From contig JACKMB010000001.1 in NCBI GenBank assembly GCA_024235615.1, positions 930,001 through 994,000 of the forward strand: a stretch of DNA of 64,000 nucleotides. The letters are read 5' to 3'. Position numbers and translations under genes: made by a program. The notes under the pieces are model-generated. The model did no database searches and was not told the origin of the DNA. It saw nothing but the letters and a program-made list of their open reading frames with translations. The stretch's first letter is position 1. Every line of letters begins with the position of its first letter. Shown here one piece after another: positions 28,293-39,645 of this stretch. The stretch is from Thauera sp. Its GTDB lineage: Bacteria; Pseudomonadota; Gammaproteobacteria; Burkholderiales; Rhodocyclaceae.

Positions 28293-28310
28293 GGCGGTCG
28301 GGGGCGGGGA

Positions 28311-29078
28311 TCAGTGGTGGGCGTCGGCGATGTCGTCGGAGCCGACGTAGGCCTCGAGCACCTTGGGGTTCTTCGACACCTCGGCGTAGCTGCCTTCGGC
28401 GAGCACGCTGCCGCGGGTGAGCACGGTGATGCGGTCGCACAGGTTGGCGACCACCGAGAGGTTGTGCTCCACCATCAGGATGGTGCGGTTGGCCGAGACC
28501 TTGCGGATGAGCTCGACCACGCGCGCGATGTCCTCGCCGCCCATGCCCTGGGTGGGCTCGTCGAGCAGCATCATGCGCGGCTCGAGCGCGAGCGTGGTGG
28601 CGATCTCGAGCGCGCGCTTGCGTCCGTAGGGCATCTCGGCGGTAACGGTGTCGGCGAACTGGGTCAGGTCCACCGCCTCGAGCAGCGCCATCGCCTCGTC
28701 GTTGAGCGCGTCGAGCGACCTTGCCGAGCGCCAGAAGTGGAACTCGGTGCCCAGCCGGCGCTGCAGGCCGATGCGCACGTTCTCGAGCACGCTGAGGTTG
28801 GGGAAGGTCGCAGAGATCTGGAAGGAGCGCACCATGCCGCGGCGCGCGGTCACCGCCGGCGCCTCGCGCGTGATGTCCTTGCCGTCGAACAGGATGGATC
28901 CCGAGGTCGGCGGCAGGAACTTGGTGAGCAGGTTGAAGACCGTGGTCTTGCCCGCGCCGTTGGGGCCGATCAGGGCGTGGATGTGCCCCGTCCGCACCTT
29001 CAGATCGACATTGGATACGGCGACGAAGCCCTTGAACTCCTTGGTGAGTCCGCGGGTTTCGAGAATGAACTCGCTCAA
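28311..29078 (-). CDS. livG: Liv-type ABC importer ATPase LivG
   Basis: 255 residues. Walker A GPNGAGKTT (38-46) is normal; the signature is the LivG-type PYGRKRALEIATTLA, Walker B MMLLDEPTQGMG, and the switch histidine is in ILMVEHNLSVV. Together with LivF it powers the LivHM permease from the cytosolic side. The start codon is TTG, preceded by AGGAGA at 6 bases, and no ATG fits better. It is the first gene of the livG-F-K-H-M unit. Confidence 0.93.
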   Translation of the reverse strand: MSEFILETRGLTKEFKGFVAVSNVDLKVRTGHIHALIGPNGAGKTTVFNLLTKFLPPTSGSILFDGKDITREAPAVTARRGMVRSFQISATFPNLSVLENVRIGLQRRLGTEFHFWRSARSLDALNDEAMALLEAVDLTQFADTVTAEMPYGRKRALEIATTLALEPRMMLLDEPTQGMGGEDIARVVELIRKVSANRTILMVEHNLSVVANLCDRITVLTRGSVLAEGSYAEVSKNPKVLEAYVGSDDIADAHH

Positions 29079-29114
29079 GGGTGTCTCCTGCCCGGGGTTC
29101 GTTTTTATGCGGGC

Positions 29115-29143
29115 AGTGTTCCGGCCGGCAGGAGGTGCGTCAA
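29115..29143 (-). promoter_or_regulatory. Candidate sigma-70 promoter for the liv operon
   Basis: Minus strand TTGACG (29143-29138), 17-bp spacer, AACACT (29120-29115), about 37 bp before the livG TTG. The -35 matches 5 of 6; the -10 is weak (3 of 6). Confidence 0.35.
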
Positions 29144-29214
29144 CCTATGGTTTGCCCCAATTTGCAGGGCGGGCCGGATCCCGCGCGGTGCCGCCGGGCA
29201 AGGCACGCCGCCCG

Positions 29215-29258
29215 CGAAGAAACAACGGGCGACCGCCTTTTCGGCGCGTCGCCCGTTG
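29215..29258 (-). terminator. Rho-independent terminator of htpG
   Basis: An 11-bp perfect inverted repeat, CAACGGGCGAC (29223-29233) with GTCGCCCGTTG (29248-29258), has a smaller CGCC/GGCG stem inside its loop. On the minus strand it is followed by TTTCTT. It lies 28 bp past the htpG stop and separates it from the liv operon. Confidence 0.8.
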
Positions 29259-29285
29259 CAGTGGCAGTCCCGGCCCGGAGCCGGA

Positions 29286-31229
<1,944 letters not shown>

Positions 31230-31268
31230 TGGAAGCTGCTCCGTCGGAGGTTGTCGAAACGGAGCAGC

Positions 31269-31296
31269 AGTTGGGGGCGCGGCGGCGGATTTCAAG
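31269..31296 (-). promoter_or_regulatory. Heat-shock sigma-32-type promoter for htpG
   Basis: Minus strand CTTGAAA (31296-31290) is a perfect sigma-32 -35 box; 13 bp later CCCCAACT (31276-31269) fits the CCCCATnT -10 box apart from one base. It sits in the short gap between the chemoreceptor stop and the htpG start, giving a leader of ~35 bases. Confidence 0.7.
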
Positions 31297-31313
31297 CGCC
31301 GCCGGCATGCGGA

Positions 31314-32948
31314 TCAGCAGCGGAAGCGTCCGACCAGGGCGTCGAGCTCGGCGGCCAGGCCCTGCAGCTGCTCGGCCGCCACCACCACGCTGTGCATCGA
31401 GCCCGAGGTGCCGTCGGCCATCTCGGTGATGGTCTGCACCTGGCGGGCGATCTCGGTGGAGGCGCTGCTCTGCTCGCCGGTGGCGTAGGCCACCTCGCGG
31501 ATGCGCTCGAGCGCCTCGCCCGCGGTGCTGCGGATGCGGTGCAGCGACTCGGTCGCGTCGCCGACCAGCGCGACGCCGCCATCGACCTGGCTCGAAACCT
31601 CGGCCATCGCGCCGACGGTGGCGCGGGTCTCGTTCTGGATGCCCTCGATCACCTTCTCGATCTGCACGGTGGCCACCGCGGTGCGCTCGGCCAGCCCGCG
31701 CACCTCGTCGGCCACCACCGCGAAGCCGCGCCCCTGCTCGCCGGCGCGGGCGGCCTCGATGGCCGCGTTGAGCGCGAGCAGGTTGGTCTGGCCGGCGATC
31801 TCCTTGATCACGTTGGCGATGGTGCCGACCTCGTCGGCGCGTGCGACGAGTTGCTGGATCTTCTGCGCCGCATCGCCCACGCGCGCGGCGATGGCCTGCA
31901 TCTCGCGCGCCGCGCGCTCGGCCTTGCCCGCGCCCTCGTCGGCGAGCCCCGCTGCGGTGCTCGAGTGCTGCTCGGCCAGGCGGGCGCTGTCGGAGATCTG
32001 CTCGATGCTCACGGTCATCTCCTCGATGGCTGCAGCGATCGAGGCGGTCGCGCCGGTCTGCGAGACCGAGGCCTCGGACACCGAGCGCGACACCGCGTGG
32101 ATCTCGCGCGCGCTGGCACCCAGGCGCGACGCGCTGCCGCCGATCGCGCCGATCATGGCGCGCAGCTGCGCGAGCATGGTCGAGAGGTTGCCGAGCAGGC
32201 TGTCGCCCCGCCCGCGCTGCGCCACCTCCACCGCCAGATCGCCGGCGGCGGCGCGCTTCATGATCGCGCCGGCGTAGGCCGGCTCGCCGCCGAGCGCACC
32301 GGTGACCCCGCGGATCACCCAGGCGCCGATCAGCCCGAGCAGCACGAGCACCACCGCGACCAGGCCACCGAAGCGCAGCGCCGCATCCTGGAAGGCGGTG
32401 TCGATGTCATCCACATACACGCCCGAGCCGACCACCCAGCCCCAGGCCGGGAAGGCCTTCACGTAGCTGAGCTTGGGCTGGGCCGGGTCGGTGGCGACCC
32501 CGGAACGCGGCCAGGTGTAGTCGACGAAACCCTGCCCCTGCGCGCGCGCCAGCGTCACCATCTCGCGCACGAAGTGCTTGCCCGCGCTGTCCCTGAGGTC
32601 GGCGAGCTTGCCCTCGAGCGAGGGGCGCAGCGGGTGCATCAGCATGTTCAGCTCGAGGTCGAGCACGAAGAAGTACTCGTTGTTCTGGTAGCGCAGGCCA
32701 CGCAGCGCTTCCTTCGCGGCCTTCTGCGCCGCCTCGCGGTCGAGCGCGCCGGCCTGTTCCAGACTGTGGAAATGCGCGAGCACCCCGGTGGCGAGCTCGA
32801 TCTGGCTGCGCACGTTGCGCGCGTAGCCGTCGCGCATGTCGTCGCGGTTTTCGTACAAGGCCGCGAACGCGAGCAGGACCATGCCTGCGAGGGCGACGAG
32901 CAGCATCAGCGCCAGGCGCCGAGCGACGGTGAGGGATTCGAAACGCAT
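31314..32948 (-). CDS. Methyl-accepting chemotaxis protein with single Cache domain
   Basis: 544 residues. TM1 at ~10-30, a periplasmic sCache_2-type domain at ~35-190 ([38 protein letters not shown]), TM2 at ~193-215, a HAMP region, then a cytoplasmic signalling coil. The hairpin tip is the standard [22 protein letters not shown] segment near residue 395. Such receptors sense small ligands, often organic acids, and control CheA. No CheR-docking pentapeptide at the C-terminus. The ATG at 32948 ([12 protein letters not shown]) gives a normal short N-terminus before TM1. The ligand is unknown and it stands alone. Confidence 0.93.
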   Translation of the reverse strand: MRFESLTVARRLALMLLVALAGMVLLAFAALYENRDDMRDGYARNVRSQIELATGVLAHFHSLEQAGALDREAAQKAAKEALRGLRYQNNEYFFVLDLELNMLMHPLRPSLEGKLADLRDSAGKHFVREMVTLARAQGQGFVDYTWPRSGVATDPAQPKLSYVKAFPAWGWVVGSGVYVDDIDTAFQDAALRFGGLVAVVLVLLGLIGAWVIRGVTGALGGEPAYAGAIMKRAAAGDLAVEVAQRGRGDSLLGNLSTMLAQLRAMIGAIGGSASRLGASAREIHAVSRSVSEASVSQTGATASIAAAIEEMTVSIEQISDSARLAEQHSSTAAGLADEGAGKAERAAREMQAIAARVGDAAQKIQQLVARADEVGTIANVIKEIAGQTNLLALNAAIEAARAGEQGRGFAVVADEVRGLAERTAVATVQIEKVIEGIQNETRATVGAMAEVSSQVDGGVALVGDATESLHRIRSTAGEALERIREVAYATGEQSSASTEIARQVQTITEMADGTSGSMHSVVVAAEQLQGLAAELDALVGRFRC

Positions 32949-33079
32949 CTTGCCGGACCATCCACGAGAGGGAGCTTTTGCACGGTGGCGCACCGCCGTG
33001 GCGCGCAACCGCTTCGTCCGGTCTACGGCAGCATTCGGCCCGACTTGAGCCCTATGCATCCTGGATGAAACTCCACCCC

Positions 33080-33634
33080 TCAGCGATACTCCACCGCACC
33101 GATCTCGATCTCGCGCACGCCGGCGGGGCTATGGAAGCGCACCACGTCGCCGACACGCGCCTTGAGCACCGCGCGCGCCAGCGGCGAGATCCAGCTGATG
33201 CGCCCCTGCGAGGCGTCGGCCTCGTCCACGCCGACGATCTGCAGGGTCTGCTCCTCCTCGGTGTCGAGGTCGCTGAAGGTCACGGTGGCACCGAAGAAGA
33301 CCTGCTCCAGGCCCTGCTGGCGCTCGGGGTCGACCACCTCGGCGCTCTCGATGCGCTTGATCAGGAAGCGGATGCGGCGGTCGATCTCGCGCAGGCGCTT
33401 CTTGCCGTAGATGTAGTCGCCGTTCTCCGAGCGGTCGCCGTTGCCCGCGGCCCAGGCCACGGTCTCGACCAGCCTGGGGCGCTCGACGCGCACGAGCTGG
33501 TCGAGCTCCACGCGCAGCGCGTCGTAGCCGCGCCGCGTCATGTAGTTCTTGCTGCCCGGCGGCAGGCGCAACGCGGGAGCGAGTTCCTCGTCCTCGTCGT
33601 TGCCATCGCTCTCCTTCACGAAGGCCTTGTTCAC
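33080..33634 (-). CDS. greB: Transcript cleavage factor GreB
   Basis: 184 residues. The N-terminal coiled coil ([59 protein letters not shown]-type) carries the acidic tip residues (D..SENGDY), and the C-terminal FKBP-like domain includes [18 protein letters not shown]. GreB enters the RNA polymerase secondary channel and rescues backtracked complexes. The [14 protein letters not shown] stretch distinguishes it from GreA. The best start is GTG at 33634, giving ~25 residues of acidic lead-in. The open frame further upstream is non-coding. Confidence 0.92.
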   Translation of the reverse strand: MNKAFVKESDGNDEDEELAPALRLPPGSKNYMTRRGYDALRVELDQLVRVERPRLVETVAWAAGNGDRSENGDYIYGKKRLREIDRRIRFLIKRIESAEVVDPERQQGLEQVFFGATVTFSDLDTEEEQTLQIVGVDEADASQGRISWISPLARAVLKARVGDVVRFHSPAGVREIEIGAVEYR

Positions 33635-33834
33635 TTGCACGTTCCGGTCGGTATCGAGGGGCGCATGGTAAGAAATCGGCGCCCGCCGGGGAAGCTTCGC
33701 GACGTTTCCCGCCCCGGTCGGGACCGCGCTGGCGGTCGTGTTGTCAGCGCCCGCGCCGCCGCATACCATTGCCGGCAAAACGACGCCGCCCGGCACTTCG
33801 CCCACGGCGCGGCGCGCACGCCAGGGGAACGAGC

Positions 33835-34050
33835 ATGAGCGGGGAGAGCTTCGACGATGTGACCAGCCTGCGCCAACGGCTGGAGGAGTTACGCCTCGAG
33901 CACCGCGACCTCGACGACGCGATCGCCCGCCTCGCCGACAACCCGGTCGAGGACGAGCTCATGCTGCGCCGGCTCAAGAAGCGCAAGCTCGCGCTCAAGG
34001 ACCGCATCGTGGCGATCGAGCACATGCTGGACCCGGATGAATACGCCTGA
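33835..34050 (+). CDS. DUF465/YdcH-family small protein
   Basis: 71 residues, one long charged helical hairpin (LRQRLEELRLEHRDLDDAI; MLRRLKKRKLALKDRI). YdcH-like proteins are common, small and of unknown function. Its end DPDEYA is a typical variable tail. It is divergent from greB. The ATG at 33835 gives the family length. Confidence 0.85.
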   Translation: MSGESFDDVTSLRQRLEELRLEHRDLDDAIARLADNPVEDELMLRRLKKRKLALKDRIVAIEHMLDPDEYA

Positions 34051-34091
34051 GCTTCCACGCGGCGAAGCCCCGGCTCTTTCGAACATTCGAG

Positions 34092-34155
34092 CGCCTGGGC
34101 GACCACCCGCCTGAAGCGGCGCACAGCCGTCCCGGCGCCGCGCAGCGCCCAGGCG
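34092..34155. repeat. 10-bp inverted repeat with 44-bp spacer
   Basis: CGCCTGGGCG (34092-34101) and CGCCCAGGCG (34146-34155) are exact reverse complements between the DUF465 and hydrolase genes. The spacer is GC-rich and can fold further. No T-run follows, so it is not a classic terminator; role unknown. Confidence 0.4.
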
Positions 34156-34207
34156 GACGCGGACACACCCGCTGCCCGTCCCTCCCGAACCCTCCACGAA
34201 CACGCCC

Positions 34208-34999
34208 ATGACCCGCACCCTCCAGCTCGACGGCCGCCGCGCCGCCTTCGACGAGTCCGGCCTGGCCACCGCGCCGGCCATCCTGCTGATCCATGGCGCC
34301 GGACACGACCGCGGTGTCTGGCAGGCGGTCACCGCCGGGCTGGCCGCCGCCGGCCGGCGGGTGATCGTCCCCGACCTTCCCGGCCACGGCGACTCTGCAG
34401 GCGAGGCGGCGGGCGCGGTCGACACCATGGCGGCATGGGTGCTCGCCTTCGCCGACGCGGCGGGACTGGAGCGCTTCGAACTCGCCGGCCACAGCATGGG
34501 CTCGCTGATCGCGCTCGCCGCCGCGGCGGCCGCGCCGGCGCGCATCATCCGCCTGCACCTGCTCGGCAGCCTCGCACCGATGCCGGTCGCGCCCTTCCTG
34601 CTCGACGCCGCGCGCAGCGACCCTGCGCAGGCACACGCGCTGATCAACAAGTTCTCCTTCGCCCCCGCCGAGGTGCTCGGCGAGGAGCGCCGGCGCGCGC
34701 TCGAGGCCGGCAACCGCGCGCGCATGGAACGCAACGGCAGCGAGACGCTCGCACACGACCTCGCCGCCTGCAACGCCTGGCAGGACGGGCTGGCCGCCGC
34801 CACGCGCCGCGACTGCCCCACCCTGCTGCTGTGCGGCGCGCTCGACCGCATGACCCCGGTCAAGGCCATCGGCCCGCTGCACGAAGCCCTGCGAGCCGGC
34901 GGTGGCGAGGTGAGGCGGGTCGAGCTGCCTGGCTGCGGCCACGCGATGCAGGAGGAGGACCCGGCCGCCGTGGTGCGCGCCCTGCTCTGGAGCGACTGA
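34208..34999 (+). CDS. Alpha/beta-fold hydrolase
   Basis: 263 residues. The oxyanion region LLIHGAGHDRGVW (27-39), the nucleophile elbow GHSMGS with Ser96, a late acid in CGALDRMTP (Asp ~218) and the catalytic His in LPGCGHAMQEEDP (~245) complete the triad. Similar proteins include esterases, C-C hydrolases and haloperoxidase-like enzymes; the substrate cannot be read from sequence. No signal peptide, so cytosolic. It is followed 34 bp later by a convergent gene. Confidence 0.88.
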   Translation: MTRTLQLDGRRAAFDESGLATAPAILLIHGAGHDRGVWQAVTAGLAAAGRRVIVPDLPGHGDSAGEAAGAVDTMAAWVLAFADAAGLERFELAGHSMGSLIALAAAAAAPARIIRLHLLGSLAPMPVAPFLLDAARSDPAQAHALINKFSFAPAEVLGEERRRALEAGNRARMERNGSETLAHDLAACNAWQDGLAAATRRDCPTLLLCGALDRMTPVKAIGPLHEALRAGGGEVRRVELPGCGHAMQEEDPAAVVRALLWSD

Positions 35000-35033
35000 G
35001 CCTCGCGGGGCGGCCAACAGCCCCCCTCACGCC

Positions 35034-35936
35034 TCACGCCAGTTCAATCACCACCGGCTGGTGGTCCGACGCCGCGGTGTCCGCGAGCACCTCGAGCGCG
35101 TGCACCCGTGGCGCCAGGTCGCTGGTCACGAAGAAGAAGTCGCAGCAGTAGGCGCGGTCGGGCCACTCCGCGCCGTGCAAGCCCACGCTGGGTGCGTGCG
35201 CACGCGCGCCGTGCGCGACCGGCCAGGCATCCACCCAGTGCGGGCGGTGGGCGTCCGGTGCGAGCCCGGACGCGGGCAGCGGGCGCTGCAGCGCGAGGTG
35301 TTCGGCCGAGCCCGGCTCGCAGTTGAAGTCGCCGCACAGCACCGCCGCGGCCGGGCGCGGGCGCGCGGCGAAGGCGGGGTTCGACTCCTTGCCCGCCGCC
35401 GGCAGCCGCGCCAGGTCGGCGGCCTCGGCCTGCAGCGCGCGCAAGGCCTCGACCTGGGCGCGGCGCTGGCGCGCGGAGTAATACTCCAGGTGGGTGCTCA
35501 TCACGCGCAGCGGCCCCCACGGCGCCTCCACCACCGCCTCCACGCACACCCGCTGCATCGCCGGCCAGGCGGGGTCGGCGGGCGACGGCAGCAGGTGGCG
35601 GAACACCTGCCCCACCGGCAGGCGCGACAGCAGCAGGTTGCCGAAGCGCGCCCGGCCGCCCTCGCCGTCGGGCACGTCCATGCCCGCACCGAACACCGGC
35701 TCGAAATCCGCGAAGGCCGCGGCGAAGAAGGCCGGCTCGTCCTCGCGCGCGCCGCCGGCGAGGCCGGGGAAATTGCTCGCCACCTCCTGCAGGCAGATCA
35801 CATCGAGCGGACCGGCGGCGCAGATCGTGTCGCGCGTGCGCTCCAGATCCACCCGCCCGTCCGCGCCGCGCCCCCACTGGATGTTCCAGCTCAGCAGGCG
35901 GATGCCTCGTTTGCGCTGCCCGGTCGTCTTCTTCAT
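35034..35936 (-). CDS. Endonuclease/exonuclease/phosphatase-family protein
   Basis: 300 residues with the DNase I-like fold motifs: LLSWNIQWG (N-terminal metal/Asn), VICLQEV (Glu), LCGDFNCEP (Asp-Asn) and SDHQPVVIEL (Asp-His). All catalytic residues are intact. The family covers exonuclease III-like nucleases, sphingomyelinases and inositol phosphatases; a stand-alone cytosolic member like this is usually a DNA or nucleotide phosphoesterase of unclear target. The ATG at 35936 starts MKKTTGQRKRG. The frame is open far upstream against the chemoreceptor and CDF genes, which is a GC artefact. Confidence 0.88.
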   Translation of the reverse strand: MKKTTGQRKRGIRLLSWNIQWGRGADGRVDLERTRDTICAAGPLDVICLQEVASNFPGLAGGAREDEPAFFAAAFADFEPVFGAGMDVPDGEGGRARFGNLLLSRLPVGQVFRHLLPSPADPAWPAMQRVCVEAVVEAPWGPLRVMSTHLEYYSARQRRAQVEALRALQAEAADLARLPAAGKESNPAFAARPRPAAAVLCGDFNCEPGSAEHLALQRPLPASGLAPDAHRPHWVDAWPVAHGARAHAPSVGLHGAEWPDRAYCCDFFFVTSDLAPRVHALEVLADTAASDHQPVVIELA

Positions 35937-36107
35937 ATGTGTTTGGACATGATGTAAAGAAACACCCCGGCGCGCCGTTATACCGGACACGCACCGTGTC
36001 CGGCGCGGGCGCGCCGCCCCGCCGCCTCCCCGCCCGACATGCCGCGCATCCGGGCAGGCGGCCAGCGGCCGCCTGCCATCGCGACTCCCGACGACGGCCA
36101 CCAGACC

Positions 36108-37424
36108 ATGCTCAACCGCAAGCTCAAGACCACCCTCCAGGAACAACAGGCCGAGCTCGCCGCGCGCCAGGCGGTGATCGACGCGATCGACCGCACCACC
36201 GCGCGCATCGAGTTCGCGCCCGACGGCACCGTGCTGTTCGCCAACGAGCTCTTCCTCGCCACCATGAAGTATCGCAGCGAAGACGTGCTCGGGAAGAATC
36301 ACCGCATGTTCTGCGAGGAGGGTTACGCGAACTCGTCGGATTATCTCGCGCATTGGCAACGCCTGCGCCGCGGCGAGCCGGTGAGCGGGCGCTTCGAGCG
36401 CCGCGACGCCAGCGGCGAGCCGGTGTGGCTCGAGGCCACCTACAACCCGGTGTTCGGCCCCGACGGCCGCGTGCTGCGCGTGGTCAAGCTCGCCACCGAC
36501 ATCACCGCCCAGATGCGCGAGGGGGCAGAGCGCCGCGCCATGCTGGCCGCGATCGAGCGCTCGATGGCGATGATCGAGTTCGACCTCGACGGCAAGGTGC
36601 TCGCCGCCAACGACAACTTCCTGGCCACCATGGGCTACGCCCGTGGCGAGGTGCTCGGCCGCCACCATCGCCTGTTCTGTGCCGCCGAGGACGCCGAGGC
36701 ACCCGACTACGCGCGATTCTGGGAGCGCCTGCGCCACGGCGAGTACTTCTCCGGCCGCTTCCGCCGCGTCGCGCGCAACGGCCGCACGGTCTGGCTCGAG
36801 GCCAGCTACAACCCGGTTTTCGACGAGGCGGGTCGACCGTGCAAGTTCATCAAGCTCGCCTCCGACATCAGCAGCCGCGTGGAGGCGCTCGAGGAAGAGA
36901 TCGCCAACGCCGCCGCCGCGCTCGAACGCGCACGCGACAACGCCCACCTTGCCGAGCGCGGCACCGACGTGATCGCACGCGCCACCACGCAGATGGTGGC
37001 GATCTCCGACAGCGCCGAGGATGCCGTGCACACCTTCGGACAGCTCGGCGACGAAACCGGACGCATCACCACCATCGTCAACACCATCCGCGAGATCGCC
37101 GACCAGACCAACCTGCTCGCGCTCAACGCGGCGATCGAGGCCGCCCGCGCCGGCGAGCACGGGCGCGGCTTCGCGGTCGTCGCCGACGAGGTGCGCAAGC
37201 TCGCCGAACGCACCTCCAGGGCCACCACCGAGATCAGCGCGATGATCTCCACCGTGCAGGACGCCACCCACCTGGCCATCTCGCGGGTGCATGGCATGCA
37301 CGAGACGGCGACTGCGAGCATCGACCTCGCGCGCGAGGCCGGCGAGGTCATCGACGGCATCCACAACGGCGCCACCGCAGTCGTCAACGTGGTGGAGCGC
37401 TTCTCGGGGCTGCTGCAGCGCTGA
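36108..37424 (+). CDS. Soluble chemoreceptor with two PAS domains
   Basis: 438 residues, no membrane segment. Two tandem PAS domains with near-repeated sequence (~20-135 and ~140-260; both contain the pattern YNPVF..GR and end KLATDI or KLASDI) are followed by a short methyl-accepting signalling domain ([40 protein letters not shown]-type, ~325-365). This is the Aer-like or aerotaxis layout, often binding heme or FAD for redox sensing; the cofactor is not visible. The lack of a membrane anchor suggests a cytoplasmic cluster. I chose the ATG at 36108 ([11 protein letters not shown]); an upstream ATG at 36039 is possible but its sequence looks non-coding. Confidence 0.9.
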   Translation: MLNRKLKTTLQEQQAELAARQAVIDAIDRTTARIEFAPDGTVLFANELFLATMKYRSEDVLGKNHRMFCEEGYANSSDYLAHWQRLRRGEPVSGRFERRDASGEPVWLEATYNPVFGPDGRVLRVVKLATDITAQMREGAERRAMLAAIERSMAMIEFDLDGKVLAANDNFLATMGYARGEVLGRHHRLFCAAEDAEAPDYARFWERLRHGEYFSGRFRRVARNGRTVWLEASYNPVFDEAGRPCKFIKLASDISSRVEALEEEIANAAAALERARDNAHLAERGTDVIARATTQMVAISDSAEDAVHTFGQLGDETGRITTIVNTIREIADQTNLLALNAAIEAARAGEHGRGFAVVADEVRKLAERTSRATTEISAMISTVQDATHLAISRVHGMHETATASIDLAREAGEVIDGIHNGATAVVNVVERFSGLLQR

Positions 37425-37535
37425 GTCCCGGCGGGCCGCTGCGGGCCCGCGCCGCCTACCGCCACGGACGCCCGCCCTGCCGGGCCGGGCGGCACCGCAG
37501 GCATAATCCTCGGTACCCATCGAGGAAGCGCTACG

Positions 37536-38549
37536 ATGCATCTCCACTCCGCTCATGAGCACCACACCCCCGACGACGACCATGGCGGCCCCGAACACGG
37601 GCACGGGTACGAGCACGAGCAAGCGCATCGGCATCACGGCGGTCACCATCACCACGCCCACGACCACTCCGCCAGCCGCTTCCTGCCGCTCGCGCTCGTG
37701 CTCACGCTGGGCTTCGCCTTGGTCGAGGCGATCGCCGGCTGGTGGTCGGGCTCGCTCGCGCTGCTCGGCGACGCCGGCCACATGCTCACCGACGCCGCCT
37801 CGCTCGGGCTGGCGGCGCTCGCGGCGCGCATCGCGCTGCGCCCGACCAGCGTCCGCCACTCCTGGGGCCTGCGCCGGGTCGAGGCGCTCGCCGCACTCGC
37901 CAACGGGCTCTTCATGCTGGTGATCGTCGGCGGCCTGGTGTGGCACGCGGTCGAGCGCCTGCTCGAGCCGCGCGCGGTGGCCGGCGAGGCGGTCATCCTG
38001 GTCGCGCTCGGCGGGCTGGTGCTGAACCTGGCCGTGGCCTGGCTGCTGACCCGCGGCGAGGGCGACCTCAACACCCGGGGCGCGCTGCTGCACGTGATCG
38101 GCGACCTGCTCGGCTCGGTCGCCGCGCTCGCCTCGGGGATCGTGATCCTGTATACCGGCTGGATGCCGATCGACCCGCTGCTGACCATGATGATCTGCGG
38201 CCTGATCCTGTACTCCACGCTGTCGCTGCTGCGCCAGGTGGTCCACACCCTGCTCGAGGGCGTGCCCGACAGCCTGTCGCTGCCCGAGGTCGGGCGCGCG
38301 ATGGCGGGCGTCGAGGGCGTGCGCTCGGTGCACGACCTCCATATCTGGAGCCTGGACTCGCGCCGTACCGCGCTCTCCGCCCATGTCGTGCTCGCCGATG
38401 CGGCGCGCTGGCCGGCGGTGCTGGAGGCCGAGCGCGCCCTCCTGCACGGCCGCTTCGGCATCGAGCACGCCACCCTGCAGCCCGAGCTGCCGCCGGCGCA
38501 GCCGCTGGTCTTCACCCCCCGCATGCGGCGCACGCACGACGCCGGCTGA
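37536..38549 (+). CDS. Cation diffusion facilitator (zinc/cadmium/cobalt efflux)
   Basis: 337 residues, six membrane spans. The N-terminus is strongly His/Asp-rich (HEHH, HHGGHHHHAHDH, residues 1-44), a likely metal-collecting tail. The transport site has HxxxD in TM2 (DAGHMLTDAA) and TM5 (HVIGDLLGS). A cytoplasmic domain (VRSVHDLHIWSLDSRRTALSAHVV) binds regulatory zinc. CDF proteins export Zn2+ in exchange for H+. It stands alone between a chemoreceptor and an HDOD gene. It resembles CzcD/ZitB. Confidence 0.93.
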   Translation: MHLHSAHEHHTPDDDHGGPEHGHGYEHEQAHRHHGGHHHHAHDHSASRFLPLALVLTLGFALVEAIAGWWSGSLALLGDAGHMLTDAASLGLAALAARIALRPTSVRHSWGLRRVEALAALANGLFMLVIVGGLVWHAVERLLEPRAVAGEAVILVALGGLVLNLAVAWLLTRGEGDLNTRGALLHVIGDLLGSVAALASGIVILYTGWMPIDPLLTMMICGLILYSTLSLLRQVVHTLLEGVPDSLSLPEVGRAMAGVEGVRSVHDLHIWSLDSRRTALSAHVVLADAARWPAVLEAERALLHGRFGIEHATLQPELPPAQPLVFTPRMRRTHDAG

Positions 38550-38579
38550 GCCCCTCCACCGATCCACAGGACCCCGACA

Positions 38580-39428
38580 ATGCACTCCGCCCAGGAACTG
38601 GTCAGCCAGATCGAGGCGCTGACCTCGCTACCCGACGTGTACATGCGCGTGCGCGAGCAGCTCGAATCCCCCGCCGGCTCGGTCGCCACCGTCGCACGGC
38701 TGGTCGCCGCCGACCCGGCGCTCTCGGCCCGCCTGCTGCATCTGGTCAATAGCCCGCTGTTCGGCCAGCGCGGCCGCGTCGAGGACATCGTGCGCGCGGT
38801 CGCGCTGCTCGGCCTCCAGCAGGTGCACGATCTCGTGCTGGCGATGTCCCTGCAGGGCATCTTCGCCGGCGTCCGCCCGGCCCACCTGGACATGCGGCGC
38901 TTCTGGCGCAACAGCCTGCTCACCGGGCTGGCCGCGCGCGCCGCTGGGGTCGCCGCCGGGCTCACCGCAGGCGAGCGCCTGTTCCTGATCGGCGTGCTCG
39001 CCGACACCGGCCACCTGGTGATGTACCAGACCGTGCCCGAGCACGCCGCCGCCGCACGCCTCGCGGCGCAAGCCGGCGAGGAGGCGCTCGACGCCGCCGA
39101 GCGCCGCATCGTCGGCTGCGATTTCGCCGAGCTCGGCGCCGCCCTGCTCGACCGCTGGCAGCTGCCGGAGCGCTTCAGCACCGCGGTGGGCGCGCAGATG
39201 CTGCCCCGCCTGGGCGGCGCCTACGCCGCAGAGGCGGCGACGGTCAACCTCGCCCGCTGCATCGCCGAAGCCGACGAGCTGGACCTCCCGAGCAGCGCCG
39301 CCGCGACCCGGGTCGCAGCCGAGACCTGGGATCTGCTCGGGCTCGAGCCCGAGCGCCTCGCCGGCCTGCGCGAAGGCGCGGAGATCGATTTCGCCGCCTA
39401 CCTGTCGCTGTTCTTCCCGCGCCGGTAG
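38580..39428 (+). CDS. HDOD-domain signalling protein
   Basis: 282 residues, essentially one HDOD domain (LTSLPDVYMRVREQLESPAGSVATVARLVAADPALSARLLHLVNS to about residue 200) plus a helical C-terminal part. Like other HDOD proteins it lacks the HD-GYP metal residues needed for phosphodiesterase activity. These act as scaffolds in motility and c-di-GMP pathways. It lies 30 bp after the CDF gene on the same strand. A second HDOD protein occurs at 17832-19223 fused to an EAL-like domain. Confidence 0.9.
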   Translation: MHSAQELVSQIEALTSLPDVYMRVREQLESPAGSVATVARLVAADPALSARLLHLVNSPLFGQRGRVEDIVRAVALLGLQQVHDLVLAMSLQGIFAGVRPAHLDMRRFWRNSLLTGLAARAAGVAAGLTAGERLFLIGVLADTGHLVMYQTVPEHAAAARLAAQAGEEALDAAERRIVGCDFAELGAALLDRWQLPERFSTAVGAQMLPRLGGAYAAEAATVNLARCIAEADELDLPSSAAATRVAAETWDLLGLEPERLAGLREGAEIDFAAYLSLFFPRR

Positions 39429-39496
39429 GCGGCCTCAAAACCCCCGCAAACCCGCATGGAGACTGGGATTCCAGCCTGAAAACCCTACCCTCCAGG

Positions 39497-39512
39497 CTAC
39501 TATATGTAGTGT
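39497..39512 (+). promoter_or_regulatory. NrdR-box-like operator upstream of nrdJ
   Basis: CTACTATATGTAGTGT matches 13 of 16 positions of the NrdR box (acaCwAtATaTwGtgt). It lies ~150 bp before the nrdJ start in the only AT-rich stretch for kilobases. A second, degenerate half-site (ATCTATA) is at ~39540-39546. NrdR represses ribonucleotide reductase genes when dATP/ATP is high. Confidence 0.65.
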
Positions 39513-39550
39513 TCAGCAAAATCATGAAATACAAAGCAAATCTATAAGAC

Positions 39551-39577
39551 ACTGTTTTTAAACAGTTTTATTTTTTT
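39551..39577 (+). terminator. AT-rich hairpin with T-run in the nrdJ leader
   Basis: ACTGTTT and AAACAGT (39551-39557, 39560-39566) form a short stem with a tiny loop, followed by TTTATTTTTTT (39567-39577). It could end the HDOD transcript 123 bp upstream, or act as an attenuator, since the NrdR-like box lies before it. Confidence 0.6.
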
Positions 39578-39645
39578 GCACGAGCACTCGTTCCGCGCTA
39601 TCCTTCCGTCCGTCCCAAGACCCACAACGGATGAAGAAGAAGACC

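Noticed and set aside
39429-39640. Cobalamin riboswitch before the B12-dependent reductase
   Set aside because: GGAGACTGG at 39457 faintly recalls a B12 box, but the ~200-base fold and the conserved core are missing and the preceding gene ends too close.
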